Assembly: GCA_958295935.1 (NCBI GenBank)
Contig: OY282385.1
Location: forward strand, 1,426,001 to 1,490,000
Source of the DNA: an uncultured Dehalococcoidia bacterium
Lineage (GTDB): Bacteria > Chloroflexota > Dehalococcoidia > Lucifugimonadales > Lucifugimonadaceae
Length of the DNA: 64,000 nucleotides
Reading direction: 5' to 3'
Shown here: positions 41,725 through 50,451 of the stretch, one piece after another
Layout: each line of letters begins with the position of its first letter
Position numbering within the stretch: the stretch's first letter is position 1
Made by a program: the position numbers and the translations under genes
Notes under the pieces: model-generated
Databases searched by the model: none
What the model was told of the DNA's origin: nothing
Seen by the model: only the letters and a program-made list of their open reading frames with translations

Positions 41725-42888
41725 ATGCCCAACGCCGCCAGGCTTCGAAAAATCTCAGGCGCAGCGGAGATCGTGGGCGTCGCCGAGTCCGACGAGATAG
41801 GCAAGGTTCCCCACAAGTCCCCGCTCGCCCATCACGCCGAAGCCGCCCTCAACGCACTCCAAGACGCAGCCCTCTCCCTCTCCGACGTGGACGGCCTCCT
41901 AACCGCCGGATGGTCCACCCTCGACGTCGCCGAGTACCTCGGAATACAACCCCGATTTACCGACTCCACCTCCGTCGGGGGATCCTCCTTCGTGATCCAC
42001 CTGGCCCACGCAGCCGCGGCCATCTCAGCCGGTTACTGCGAGGTGGCCCTCATAACCCACGGGCAGGCAGGACGCTCAGACCGCGCTCCGATACCGCGCA
42101 ACCCCGGCGCGCCAATGGCGCAGTACGAATACCCATACGGCATAATCGGCCCACCCATCTCATACGCCATGGCCGCCAGCAACTACATGCACCGGTACGG
42201 CAAGGACCGCACTCGACAGGCCCTCGCAGAAATCGCAGTCTCCACCCGAAGCTGGGCAAACCTCAACCCAAAGGCATACTTTCACGACCGGCCGCTGAAC
42301 TTCGACGAATACCACGACTCGCGATGGGTCGCCTGGCCATTCCACCTCGTGGACTGCTGCCTCGTGACCGACGCCGGAGCCGCAGTGGTAGTCACCACCC
42401 CGGAGAGGGCTAGAGACACGCGGAGAGGCGGCGTTGCAATACTGGGCGTAGCAGAAGGCCACGACCATTCGATGGTCTCCCAAATGCCAGACCTCACCTC
42501 CGCCTTTGGAAGAAATACAGGGCCCCAGGCGATGGGTATGGCCGGAGTAACCCATTCCGATATCAACCTCGCAATGATCTACGACTCCTTCACCTACACG
42601 ACGCTGGTAAGCCTGGAAAACCTGGGGTTCTGTGCCGCAGGCGAGGGCCCGGACTTCGTGGCGGGACAGAGAACGGCACCGGGCGGAGAGTTTCCCCTGA
42701 ACACCAACGGCGGAGGCCTCTCCTATACGCACCCAGGAATGTACGGCATCTTCACGGTCGTGGAGGCCGTCAGGCAACTGAGAGGAGAGGCCCACGGCCG
42801 CCAGATCGAAAATTGTCGGATCGCAATGGCCCACGGCACCGGAGGACTACTATCGTCCACAGGCACCGCCATACTCGGACCCGCCTAG
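41725..42888 (+). CDS. Thiolase-fold protein (SCP2-thiolase/acetyl-CoA acetyltransferase family), nucleophile Cys absent
   Basis: 387 residues with the two-domain thiolase fold of the lipid-transfer (SCP2) subgroup: IVGVAESDEIGKVPHKSPLA, ALQDAALSLSDVDGLLTAGW, ISAGYCEVALITHGQAGRSD, LVDCCLVTDAGAAVVVTTPE, NTNGGGLSYTHPGMYGIFTV, and the C-terminal IAMAHGTGGLLSSTGTAILG. The position that normally holds the acyl-accepting cysteine reads DSTSVGGSSFVIHLAHAAAA, with serine or glycine instead. Proteins of this kind work with a DUF35 partner, which is encoded next. They are known in steroid-side-chain aldolases, where retro-aldol cleavage does not need that cysteine. The substrate is unknown. Confidence 0.85.
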   Translation: MPNAARLRKISGAAEIVGVAESDEIGKVPHKSPLAHHAEAALNALQDAALSLSDVDGLLTAGWSTLDVAEYLGIQPRFTDSTSVGGSSFVIHLAHAAAAISAGYCEVALITHGQAGRSDRAPIPRNPGAPMAQYEYPYGIIGPPISYAMAASNYMHRYGKDRTRQALAEIAVSTRSWANLNPKAYFHDRPLNFDEYHDSRWVAWPFHLVDCCLVTDAGAAVVVTTPERARDTRRGGVAILGVAEGHDHSMVSQMPDLTSAFGRNTGPQAMGMAGVTHSDINLAMIYDSFTYTTLVSLENLGFCAAGEGPDFVAGQRTAPGGEFPLNTNGGGLSYTHPGMYGIFTVVEAVRQLRGEAHGRQIENCRIAMAHGTGGLLSSTGTAILGPA

Positions 42889-42996
42889 ACAGCGCAGCAG
42901 AGAGAGAAATCAGGATAGGACAACGGAAGAATTAGATACGAAGCGCGGTCCGCAGACGTGGCCGAACGGCTCAAGGACAAGGGTGTACACACCGTA

Positions 42997-43410
42997 ATGG
43001 CGGAGAACAACATCAGGAACGGATCGCAGGAAGCGGACGCCTACTGGCGCGCCGTCGAAGAAGGACGGCTCATCATCCAGCAGTGCGCCAATTGCCGCGC
43101 GACGCAGTTCTACCCAAGAGTGTTCTGCACGAAATGCGGGGGACGAGACATAGACTGGATAGAAGCCGGCGGAAACGCCGTACTGCACGCATTCTCCATC
43201 GTCCATCAGCCCCCCACTCCCGAATTTGCGGACGGCGTTCCATACGTCACCGCCATTGTCGAGATCGAGGAGGGGCCGAGGATCCCGACGCGCATCGTCG
43301 GCGTTGACCCCGACCCTGAAGCGCTGAAAATCGGCGCTCCACTGAAATTGACCTTTACCGAGGTCGCCGGCAGAAAGCTGCCCGTATTCAGGCCGGCCCG
43401 ACCCAGGTAA
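42997..43410 (+). CDS. OB-fold/zinc-ribbon (DUF35) partner of the thiolase-like protein
   Basis: 137 residues from ATG 42997 (GTG 42958 would add 13). The N-terminal helix EADAYWRAVEEGRLIIQQC leads into a rubredoxin-like zinc ribbon with Cys30, Cys33, Cys44 and Cys47 (CANC...CTKC). An acyl-CoA-binding OB fold follows (HAFSIVHQPPTPEFADGVPY, VTAIVEIEEG, IGAPLKLTFTEVAG). Such proteins form obligate complexes with SCP2-thiolase-like proteins, matching the upstream gene. Confidence 0.87.
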   Translation: MAENNIRNGSQEADAYWRAVEEGRLIIQQCANCRATQFYPRVFCTKCGGRDIDWIEAGGNAVLHAFSIVHQPPTPEFADGVPYVTAIVEIEEGPRIPTRIVGVDPDPEALKIGAPLKLTFTEVAGRKLPVFRPARPR

Positions 43411-43574
43411 CGGGCCTCGAAAGACGCCGGACGGTTGGGCAAAGGCCATGGCGAAGATATCTGCTTCTAGACAGGCCCCAGGGCACGGCGCACGACCGGT
43501 ATGCGAAGGTACTTCTATTCTCGTCCCGATCATCTACCATCTAAAGTAGTAAGTGGAACTCCGGAGCTCCTGCA

Positions 43575-44489
43575 ATGAAACGCGACTTCATTAGATTCAA
43601 CGACCTGGATCAGAGCGAAATCTTGCCCCTATTGGAGCGCGGGATCGAACTGAAACACGGCGCAGAAAGCCGAGCCCTCAGCGGCAAGAGCGCTGTTCTG
43701 CTATTTGAAAAGCCCTCCCTGAGAACCAAACTGAGCTTCTGGATAGGGGTCGAGAAACTCGGCGGCAAGCCCGTCTACTTCAGCCCCGAAGAGGTGAGTA
43801 TCGACAAGCGGGAACCGGCAGAGGACATCGCGCAGATCGTGGCGCGCATGGCAGACGTCGCCATCCTGCGCACCTTCGCCCAGAGTACTATCGACCGCTT
43901 CGCAGCCGCATCCTCGGTACCCGTTATCAACGCGCTAACCGATGACGAACACCCCTGCCAGGCTCTGGCCGACCTGCTTACCATTCTAGAGCGGCGCGGC
44001 TCTCTGTATGGCGCGCGGGTCGCATACGTCGGCGATGGAAACAACGTTGCCACCAGCCTGGCCTACGCAGTAGCTGCCACCGGGGGCAGCATGGTCGTCG
44101 CATCGCCCCAAGGATACGAACTCCCTGACCATACCGTCGACGCAGTGCGCAAGACCGCATCCCGCGCAGAGGGAGAGTTGGTACTAGTGCGCCGTCCCGA
44201 GGCAGCCGTCGCAGGCGCTGACGTGGTCTACACCGACGTGTGGACCTCGATGGGACAGGAAGCCGAGTCGGAACGGCGGCGAAACGACTTCCAAGGCTAT
44301 CAGGTCAACCCCGCACTGCTGGATCTGGCCGGCGAAAATACGCTGTTCATGCACGACATGCCCGCACACCCCGGCGAGGAAATATCACCCGGCCTACTTG
44401 ACCATCCGCGATCTATCGCATACCAGCAGGGCGAGAACCGACTTTGGGCGCAGGCCAGCCTGATGGAATTCCTCATGCAGAACTCCTGA
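43575..44489 (+). CDS. argF: Ornithine carbamoyltransferase with variant active-site motif
   Basis: Makes citrulline from ornithine and carbamoyl phosphate in arginine synthesis. 304 residues. Carbamoyl-phosphate site SLRTK (48-52, usually STRTR) and HPCQALAD (126-133). Ornithine-side motif DVWTSMGQE (221-229). The hallmark HCLP loop reads HDMP (260-263, FMHDMPAHPGEEI): the catalytic cysteine is replaced by aspartate. The overall match, including the PEEVSIDKREPAEDIAQIVA region, still fits ornithine rather than aspartate transcarbamoylase. Either the substitution is tolerated in this lineage or the substrate differs. Confidence 0.85.
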   Translation: MKRDFIRFNDLDQSEILPLLERGIELKHGAESRALSGKSAVLLFEKPSLRTKLSFWIGVEKLGGKPVYFSPEEVSIDKREPAEDIAQIVARMADVAILRTFAQSTIDRFAAASSVPVINALTDDEHPCQALADLLTILERRGSLYGARVAYVGDGNNVATSLAYAVAATGGSMVVASPQGYELPDHTVDAVRKTASRAEGELVLVRRPEAAVAGADVVYTDVWTSMGQEAESERRRNDFQGYQVNPALLDLAGENTLFMHDMPAHPGEEISPGLLDHPRSIAYQQGENRLWAQASLMEFLMQNS

Positions 44490-44510
44490 CCCAACCCAAA
44501 ACACGTCCAC

Positions 44511-45845
44511 ATGAACAACGACAACGCCTCGCCCAGACCGGTGATCGCCATCGTAGGCCGCCCCAACGTCGGCAAATCCGCTCTATTCAACCGCCTCGCA
44601 GGAAGGCGGTTCGCCATAGTGAGCGATCTGCCCGGCACGACTCGCGACCGGGTCTCTACCGACGTAGAGTGGGATGGACAGCCCTTTACTCTGCTCGACA
44701 CCGGAGGCATAGAGGAACGGCCGGAACAGGCCCTGCACGACGAGGTAAGGGCACAGACCGAACGGGCGCTGGAACAGGCGGACGCCGTGGCGCTAGTGGT
44801 AGACGCCGCCGAAGGAATGACGCCAGGCGATAGCGAGGCGGCCGACCTCGTGCGACGATCAGAAAAGCCATCAGTACTCGCCGCAAACAAGGCCGACAAC
44901 CTCAACAGGGAATACAACGCCGCCGAATTCTACGCACTCGGTATTGGCGAGCCGGTTCCGGTCAGCGCCTATCACGACATCGGCATCGCCGACCTCATGC
45001 AACGACTGATAGCCCTCTTGCCCATGCCGGAGGCCGATAGGGACGATGGAGGCGCCGTGCGCGTCGCCATAGTCGGCAGGCCGAACGTCGGAAAGTCGGC
45101 TCTGCTAAATGCCATGACCGGTGAGGAACGGGCGATAGTAAGCCCGGTGCCCGGCACAACCAGGGACACCGTGGACACACACGCCGTTTTCGAGGGCCGA
45201 AACATCACCTTCCTCGACACCGCCGGCCTGCGGAGACGAGGACGCGCCGAGCCCGGCATCGAAAAATTCAGCGCCATACGAACGTTCCAGTCCATACACC
45301 GCGCCCACGTAGCAGCTATGGTCATGGACGCCCAGGAGTTCGCTACGGCCCAGGACACCCACATAGCCGGATACGCCGACGACGCAGCCCGAGGAGTCGT
45401 CATAGTGGTCAACAAGTGGGACCTCGCGGCAAAACTCAACCTTGTAAGAGAAGACGTGCTGCACCGCATCCGAAACAGATTCAAGTTCCTCTCTGACGTC
45501 CCCGTGCTGTTCATATCCGCCCTGACCGGCCAGGGAGTCCAAGCGTTGCCGGGCAAGGCCATACAGGTCCACGCCGAGTTCACCCGAATAATCCCCGAAG
45601 ACGACCTCCGCCGGGTCGTGTTCGGGGCCATCGCCGCCAACCCCCCGCCGGGGCGAGGACGCCGCCCCCCTCACGTATACCGGGTAAGGCAGACCATCAC
45701 CGGCCCGCCAACTTTCCTCCTTAACACGAATGCCCCGGACCTAATACACTTCACCTACCGGCGTTACTTGGAAAACCGGCTGCGGGAAGCTTTCGGCTTT
45801 GCCGGATCGCCCGTGCGGCTACACTTCAGGACAGGGCGCGAATGA
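44511..45845 (+). CDS. der: Ribosome-associated GTPase Der (EngA)
   Basis: 50S assembly GTPase with two G domains and a KH-like C-terminal domain; 444 residues. First G domain: GRPNVGKSALFNRLAGRRFA, DTGGIEERPEQ, NKAD. Second: GRPNVGKSALLNAMTGEERA, DTAGLRRRGR, NKWD. KH region NPPPGRGRRPPHVYRVRQTI. Its stop overlaps the plsY start (ATGA). Confidence 0.97.
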   Translation: MNNDNASPRPVIAIVGRPNVGKSALFNRLAGRRFAIVSDLPGTTRDRVSTDVEWDGQPFTLLDTGGIEERPEQALHDEVRAQTERALEQADAVALVVDAAEGMTPGDSEAADLVRRSEKPSVLAANKADNLNREYNAAEFYALGIGEPVPVSAYHDIGIADLMQRLIALLPMPEADRDDGGAVRVAIVGRPNVGKSALLNAMTGEERAIVSPVPGTTRDTVDTHAVFEGRNITFLDTAGLRRRGRAEPGIEKFSAIRTFQSIHRAHVAAMVMDAQEFATAQDTHIAGYADDAARGVVIVVNKWDLAAKLNLVREDVLHRIRNRFKFLSDVPVLFISALTGQGVQALPGKAIQVHAEFTRIIPEDDLRRVVFGAIAANPPPGRGRRPPHVYRVRQTITGPPTFLLNTNAPDLIHFTYRRYLENRLREAFGFAGSPVRLHFRTGRE

Positions 45846-46492
45846 ACGAATATGCAGCATGGGCCATCACGTTGCCCTTGGCCTATCTCATCGGCTCTGT
45901 GCCCTCGGGACTCATCGTCGCCAAACTCGTCAAAGGCGTCGACATACGCAGCTACGGCAGCGGCAGCACCGGCGCAACAAACGTGTTGAGAACCCTCGGC
46001 CCGCGCGCCGGAGCCCTCGTACTCGCAATCGACATGGCAAAGGGAGCAGGAGCCGCCGCCATCGCAAAGTGGGGGCTGTTGCCTAACTCAGACCTCGCTC
46101 TGGCCCTGGCCGGAACCCTCGCCGTCGTAGGACACACCTGGCCCATATTCGCCCGATTCCGAGGCGGAAAGGGCGTCGCAACCGGGTTGGGAGTGTTGTT
46201 CGTCCTATGGTGGCCGGTTGGCCTCACCGCGTTCGCAGGCGCAATCATCGCCAGAATCACAGGCTTCGTATCAATCGGATCGCTCATGGGCACCGTCGCA
46301 GGTTTGACTTTCCTGGCCGTCCTCATCGCCGTAGGAAGATTCCCCATCGAATACCTGTGGTTCGCCATACCCGTGACCGCGCTCATATTCGCCAGGCACG
46401 CTGCCAACATCAAGCGCCTCATCAAGGGCACCGAGAGCCGACTCGACACAAAGCCAAAGAAGGCGCGCGCCGCAGGCGCCAAACACACCTGA
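45842..46492 (+). CDS. plsY: Acyl-phosphate glycerol-3-phosphate acyltransferase
   Basis: Membrane enzyme for the first acylation in phospholipid synthesis. 216 residues with about five transmembrane helices. Family motifs: PLAYLIGSVPSGLIVAKLVK, YGSGSTGATNVLRTLGPRAG, and GHTWPIFARFRGGKGVATGL. A basic tail of about 25 residues ends the protein. It is followed 12 bp later by gpsA, which makes its glycerol-3-phosphate acceptor. Confidence 0.96.
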   Translation: MNEYAAWAITLPLAYLIGSVPSGLIVAKLVKGVDIRSYGSGSTGATNVLRTLGPRAGALVLAIDMAKGAGAAAIAKWGLLPNSDLALALAGTLAVVGHTWPIFARFRGGKGVATGLGVLFVLWWPVGLTAFAGAIIARITGFVSIGSLMGTVAGLTFLAVLIAVGRFPIEYLWFAIPVTALIFARHAANIKRLIKGTESRLDTKPKKARAAGAKHT

Positions 46493-46504
46493 CCCGGTAA
46501 CCCT

Positions 46505-47509
46505 ATGGCCAAGATAGGCGTGGCCGGCACCACCGGCTGGGGCGTGACACTCGCCATAGTCTGCGAGCGAAACCGCCACCGCGTAACCCTCTGGGCCAGG
46601 ACCGGGAGCGAAGCCGAGCAACTCGCCGCAGGCCGCAGTCCGAGGCCCCGCCCCGGCGTCCAAATCCCGCCAGGCATCACCGTCACCCCATCCGCCGAGG
46701 AGGCCTTCCACGATTCCGACCTCGCCCTCATCGTCGTCCCCTCCACCACCATGCGCGCCAACGTCGCTGCCATAGCGCAGTTCCTCCCCGCCGGCGCGAT
46801 ACTCGTCAGCGGCGCCAAGGGCATCGAGATAGAGTCCGGAAAACGTATGTCCGCGCTCATAAGCGAGGAGGCCCCCGGAGTCGATCCCGCACGAATCGGC
46901 GCACTGTCCGGCCCCAACCTGGCGCTGGAAATAGCCCACGGGCAAGTATCCTCCGCCACCTTGGCCTTTAACTCGCCCAAAGTCGCCGCAGAGGCCCAGG
47001 CCATACTCAACTCCGAGCGCTTCAGGGTATACAGCAGCCAGGACGTGGCCGGTGTCGAGATAGGAGGCGCGCTGAAGAACGTCATCGCCATAGGCGCCGG
47101 CATCATCGACAGCATGGGCGTAGGCGACAACGCCAAGGCCGCATTCGTCACAAGGGGACTCCACGAAGCCGCCCGCTTCGGTGTCGCCATGGGCGCACGA
47201 CAGGAAACCTTCGCTGGACTCTCAGGCATGGGAGACCTCATCGCCACCTGCTACAGCGGACTCAGCCGAAACCGGGGCCTCGGCGAACAACTCGCCGCGG
47301 GCAAGAGCCCCGGCGACCTGATCGCAGGCCGGACGCAGACCGCAGAGGGCGCGCCAACCACTCGAGCCGCCATGCGCATAGCAAGAAGGCTGGGCATCGA
47401 AATGCCGATCACCGAAATGACCCATCGCATCCTGTTCGAGGGCCTGCCGCCGCAACAAGCCCTCGTGGAACTCATGCGAAGGGCACCGCAGCCCGAGGCA
47501 AGAATCTGA
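46505..47509 (+). CDS. gpsA: Glycerol-3-phosphate dehydrogenase (NAD(P)+)
   Basis: Reduces dihydroxyacetone phosphate to sn-glycerol-3-phosphate for lipids. 334 residues. The dinucleotide loop is GVAGTTGWGVTLAI, with TT where most have GS/GA. VSGAKGIE, ALSGPNLALEIAHGQ, GGALKNVIAIGAGI (catalytic Lys) and FAGLSGMGDLIATCYSGLSR are all present. With plsY it forms a phospholipid-precursor pair. Confidence 0.96.
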   Translation: MAKIGVAGTTGWGVTLAIVCERNRHRVTLWARTGSEAEQLAAGRSPRPRPGVQIPPGITVTPSAEEAFHDSDLALIVVPSTTMRANVAAIAQFLPAGAILVSGAKGIEIESGKRMSALISEEAPGVDPARIGALSGPNLALEIAHGQVSSATLAFNSPKVAAEAQAILNSERFRVYSSQDVAGVEIGGALKNVIAIGAGIIDSMGVGDNAKAAFVTRGLHEAARFGVAMGARQETFAGLSGMGDLIATCYSGLSRNRGLGEQLAAGKSPGDLIAGRTQTAEGAPTTRAAMRIARRLGIEMPITEMTHRILFEGLPPQQALVELMRRAPQPEARI

Positions 47510-47527
47510 CACCGGCCCGAACCAAAG

Positions 47528-48295
47528 TCACAAACCCAACTCCCCCAGCTCGAACATCGCCGCAGCCACAGCCGCAACCGACGCCGTCTCAGACCGAAGA
47601 ACCCGCCGACCCATTCCAGCAACCACGGCCCCCGCCCGCCTCGCATCCTCCACCTCGGCCGCCGCAAACCCCCCGACCGGCCCGATCACTATCGCAAGCC
47701 TGCCCGGCATCCCCCCTTCCAGCAGCCCGCGCAGCGCACTGCGCAAGCCCAACCCGGCCCCGCCTTCTTCCTCCCAGAGAAACACGACCGGCCCCTCCGA
47801 AGCCGCACGAGCCACCCCCTCGCCCAGCCCAACCTGATCCTCGATGCGAGGCACCATCAGCCGCCCCGACTGCTCCGCCGCCGACTGAACGATACGCCGC
47901 CAGCGAGCCAACCTCGACGCACCCGCTGCCGCCCGCACGTCCGTAGACTGCACCCGCGAAGAAACGACCGGCACGAATCCCCAGACCCCCAACTCCGTCG
48001 CCTTCTGCAGCGCAAACTCGAAACGCTCCGGCCGGATCAGCGCCTGCAACAGCGTCACCCGGCAGGCCGACTCCACGCAGGAATAGCTCGCCGCGCCCAG
48101 CCGCGCCTCGACCCCCTGCGAATCAACCCGCGTCAGCGCCGCAGGCCACTCGCACCCACCCCCATCGAACACCGTCACCGCATCCCCAGCGCGCAGCCGA
48201 AGAACCGCGCGCGTATGGTACGCAGCGCTCTCCGGCAACCTCACGCAACCATCGCGGATAGCCTCACCCGGAACGAAGAACCGCGGCACGCTCAC
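47528..48295 (-). CDS. rsmE: 16S rRNA (uracil(1498)-N(3))-methyltransferase
   Basis: SPOUT-class methyltransferase, 255 residues from GTG 48295 (SVPRFFVPGEAIRDGCVRLP). That GTG overlaps the prmA stop by 4 bp (GTGA) and fits the family N-terminus better than the longer upstream frame. FALQKATELGVWGFVPVVSS and the AdoMet knot IVIGPVGGFAAAEVEDARRA followed by GRRVLRSETASVAAVAAAMF are diagnostic. Confidence 0.95.
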   Translation of the reverse strand: MSVPRFFVPGEAIRDGCVRLPESAAYHTRAVLRLRAGDAVTVFDGGGCEWPAALTRVDSQGVEARLGAASYSCVESACRVTLLQALIRPERFEFALQKATELGVWGFVPVVSSRVQSTDVRAAAGASRLARWRRIVQSAAEQSGRLMVPRIEDQVGLGEGVARAASEGPVVFLWEEEGGAGLGLRSALRGLLEGGMPGRLAIVIGPVGGFAAAEVEDARRAGAVVAGMGRRVLRSETASVAAVAAAMFELGELGL

Positions 48296-49188
48296 CGCAG
48301 CCTCACCTCCAGCCCAACCCAATCCTCGACCGTGCGCTCCCACGACACCACCCCGCCAGCCGCCGAGAAAGCCCCAACCACCTCATCTCTTCGCTCGACC
48401 AGCAAGCCGGAAGCCACGAGCGCGCCCCCGTCGGACAGGGCGGCCACGAGATCACCCGCCAATTCGCACAGCACGGCAGCGGATATGTTCGCCGCAACCG
48501 CGTCCCATCCGGCCGCAGCCGCCTCGGGATGAGGAAGCGTGCCATGCAAAACCGTAGCCGCATCGGAAACGCCCGCACGGTCCAGATTCGCCGCAGCCGA
48601 CTTCACGGCCTGCACATCCACGTCCAGACACAACGCACGCTCCGCGCCCAGCTTCAGCGCAGCTATCGCCAGTATCCCCGAGCCTGTGCCCACGTCCAGA
48701 AACCTCATACCGGGCCTCACCCGGCGCTCCAACCACTCCAGGCACGTGCGCGTAGTCGGGTGATGCCCTGTACCGAAGGCAATCCCCGGCTCCAGGGGTA
48801 TCACCACCTCGCCCGCCCGCGTCTCCGGAGACACACTCGGCGGCGAAATCAACAACCTGCGCCCAACCCGCACCGGCTCGAACTCCTGCGCCAGCCACTC
48901 ACTGTCGTCGATCACCCGCTCGCCCACCAACGACACCGCCCCAACGTGCGCCGCAAGGCGCAGCCCAACCTCGATGCTCGCCCGCCGGCTCTCCATAGTG
49001 GCATCCAACGGCAGGTACCCCCGTACCGTCGCCGGAGCGCCCGCAGGAGGTCCTCTCTCACCCTCGTCGGGATTGAAACCGCCCGCCTGCTCGACCGCGA
49101 CGCGCCCCTCCCCGTGCCTCGAAAAGAGATGCACCACCGGCTCCACCAACTCGCCAGACGCCTCGACCGACAACTCCAACCAGCGCAC
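48292..49188 (-). CDS. prmA: Ribosomal protein L11 methyltransferase
   Basis: 298 residues. AdoMet motif MRFLDVGTGSGILAIAALKL, post-I acidic strand LCLDVDVQAV, and DAVAANISAAVLCELAGDLV (the N-I in place of the usual NILA). The L11-contacting N-terminal part has EPGIAFGTGHHPTTRTCLEW immediately before the core. Lies between dnaJ and rsmE, the usual order. Confidence 0.94.
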   Translation of the reverse strand: MRWLELSVEASGELVEPVVHLFSRHGEGRVAVEQAGGFNPDEGERGPPAGAPATVRGYLPLDATMESRRASIEVGLRLAAHVGAVSLVGERVIDDSEWLAQEFEPVRVGRRLLISPPSVSPETRAGEVVIPLEPGIAFGTGHHPTTRTCLEWLERRVRPGMRFLDVGTGSGILAIAALKLGAERALCLDVDVQAVKSAAANLDRAGVSDAATVLHGTLPHPEAAAAGWDAVAANISAAVLCELAGDLVAALSDGGALVASGLLVERRDEVVGAFSAAGGVVSWERTVEDWVGLEVRLR

Positions 49189-49309
49189 GCCTACGCTCCC
49201 CCTACGCCCGGCCCCTACGGATCCTCATCCCACCGGGCAAAGCGCAGCCCGCGCGCGCAAAGCCCCCTCGTCGGCGAGGTCGGCCCTTCGACGAAGCGAG
49301 GCCAAACCA

Positions 49310-50431
49310 TCAACCCCGGTCATCGCCGCCAAACGCACCCTTGATCTTGTCGAACAGACTGCCGCTCTGACCGTCACCCTCCAGCGTGGCCCCCAACTCC
49401 CTCAGCAATTCCTTCTGACGGCTGTTCAGGTTCACCGGAGTCGTCACGTAAACCGTCACCAGCTCATCACCCCGACGGCTCGACCTGCCCGGATGAGGTA
49501 TACCCAGCCCGCGCAGCCTGAACGTCCGGCCCGACTGAGTACCCGCCGGTATATTCAACTCAACCTCCCCATCCAGGGTGGGAACCATCAACCTGTACCC
49601 CAGCGCCGCCCTTGCAACGTTTATCTCCGCCTCCAGGAGCACGTCATGCCCCCGACGACTGAACAGCGAATGAGGCTCCACGCGAACGTACACGTACAGA
49701 TCCCCGGCCTCGCCGCCGGGCGACGACTGCTCACCCTCCCCCCGGATGCGTATACGCGTTCCGTCCTCGATACCCGCAGGTACCTCTATAAGCAGCTTCC
49801 GCAGCCTGCTCTCCACACCCCTGCCGCTGCACCGCGAGCACGCCGTCACCGGATAGCCCCCCTGCCCAGCGCACGTCGAGCACGTAGAAACCTGCTGGAA
49901 CTGACCGAACACCATCCGCTGCACCCGCCGCACCTGACCGCTCCCCCTGCACGTACCGCACGTTATCACCTCCGTACCCGGCTCCGCCCGGCCCCCGCTG
50001 CATCGCGAACACACCTCCGTACGCGCCAACTCCATCTCCTTATCAGCCCCGAACGCCGCCTCCTCGAACGACACGACCACCTGCTGCTCCAGGTCCGCGC
50101 CGCGTCTCGGCCCATCCCGACCGGACGCGCTCCCGAAGAAGGCATCGAAGATATCCCCAAAACCGCCAAATCCGCCAAATCCCTCGAAGCCTCTAGCCCC
50201 ACCCCCGTTCACCCCCGCGTGACCAAAGCGGTCATAAGCCGTCCGACGCTCAGGATCGCTCAAGATCTGATACGCCTCGTTAACCTCCTTGAAGCGGTCG
50301 CTCGCGCCGGGCTCACGGTTGCGGTCAGGGTGATACTTCAGCGCCTGCTGACGGAACGCCTTCTTGATCTCTTCAGCCGACGCACCCCTGGGCACGCCCA
50401 GCGTCTCGTAGTAATCACGCTTAGTCGTCAT
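49310..50431 (-). CDS. dnaJ: Chaperone DnaJ (Hsp40)
   Basis: Co-chaperone that delivers substrates to DnaK. 373 residues. J domain [20 protein letters not shown] with [20 protein letters not shown] (HPD motif), a Gly/Phe-rich linker ([19 protein letters not shown]), and four CxxCxGxG zinc motifs ([32 protein letters not shown]). The C-terminal substrate domains follow. It starts 20 bp after hrcA; grpE and dnaK, which normally separate them, are absent. Confidence 0.97.
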   Translation of the reverse strand: MTTKRDYYETLGVPRGASAEEIKKAFRQQALKYHPDRNREPGASDRFKEVNEAYQILSDPERRTAYDRFGHAGVNGGGARGFEGFGGFGGFGDIFDAFFGSASGRDGPRRGADLEQQVVVSFEEAAFGADKEMELARTEVCSRCSGGRAEPGTEVITCGTCRGSGQVRRVQRMVFGQFQQVSTCSTCAGQGGYPVTACSRCSGRGVESRLRKLLIEVPAGIEDGTRIRIRGEGEQSSPGGEAGDLYVYVRVEPHSLFSRRGHDVLLEAEINVARAALGYRLMVPTLDGEVELNIPAGTQSGRTFRLRGLGIPHPGRSSRRGDELVTVYVTTPVNLNSRQKELLRELGATLEGDGQSGSLFDKIKGAFGGDDRG

Positions 50432-50451
50432 CTTTGATCAGCGCAACTCTC

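Noticed and set aside
45952-47247. A 431-codon minus-strand frame opposite plsY/gpsA
   Set aside because: Its Ala/Met/Ser-rich sequence has no motif, and both plus-strand genes are clearly real.
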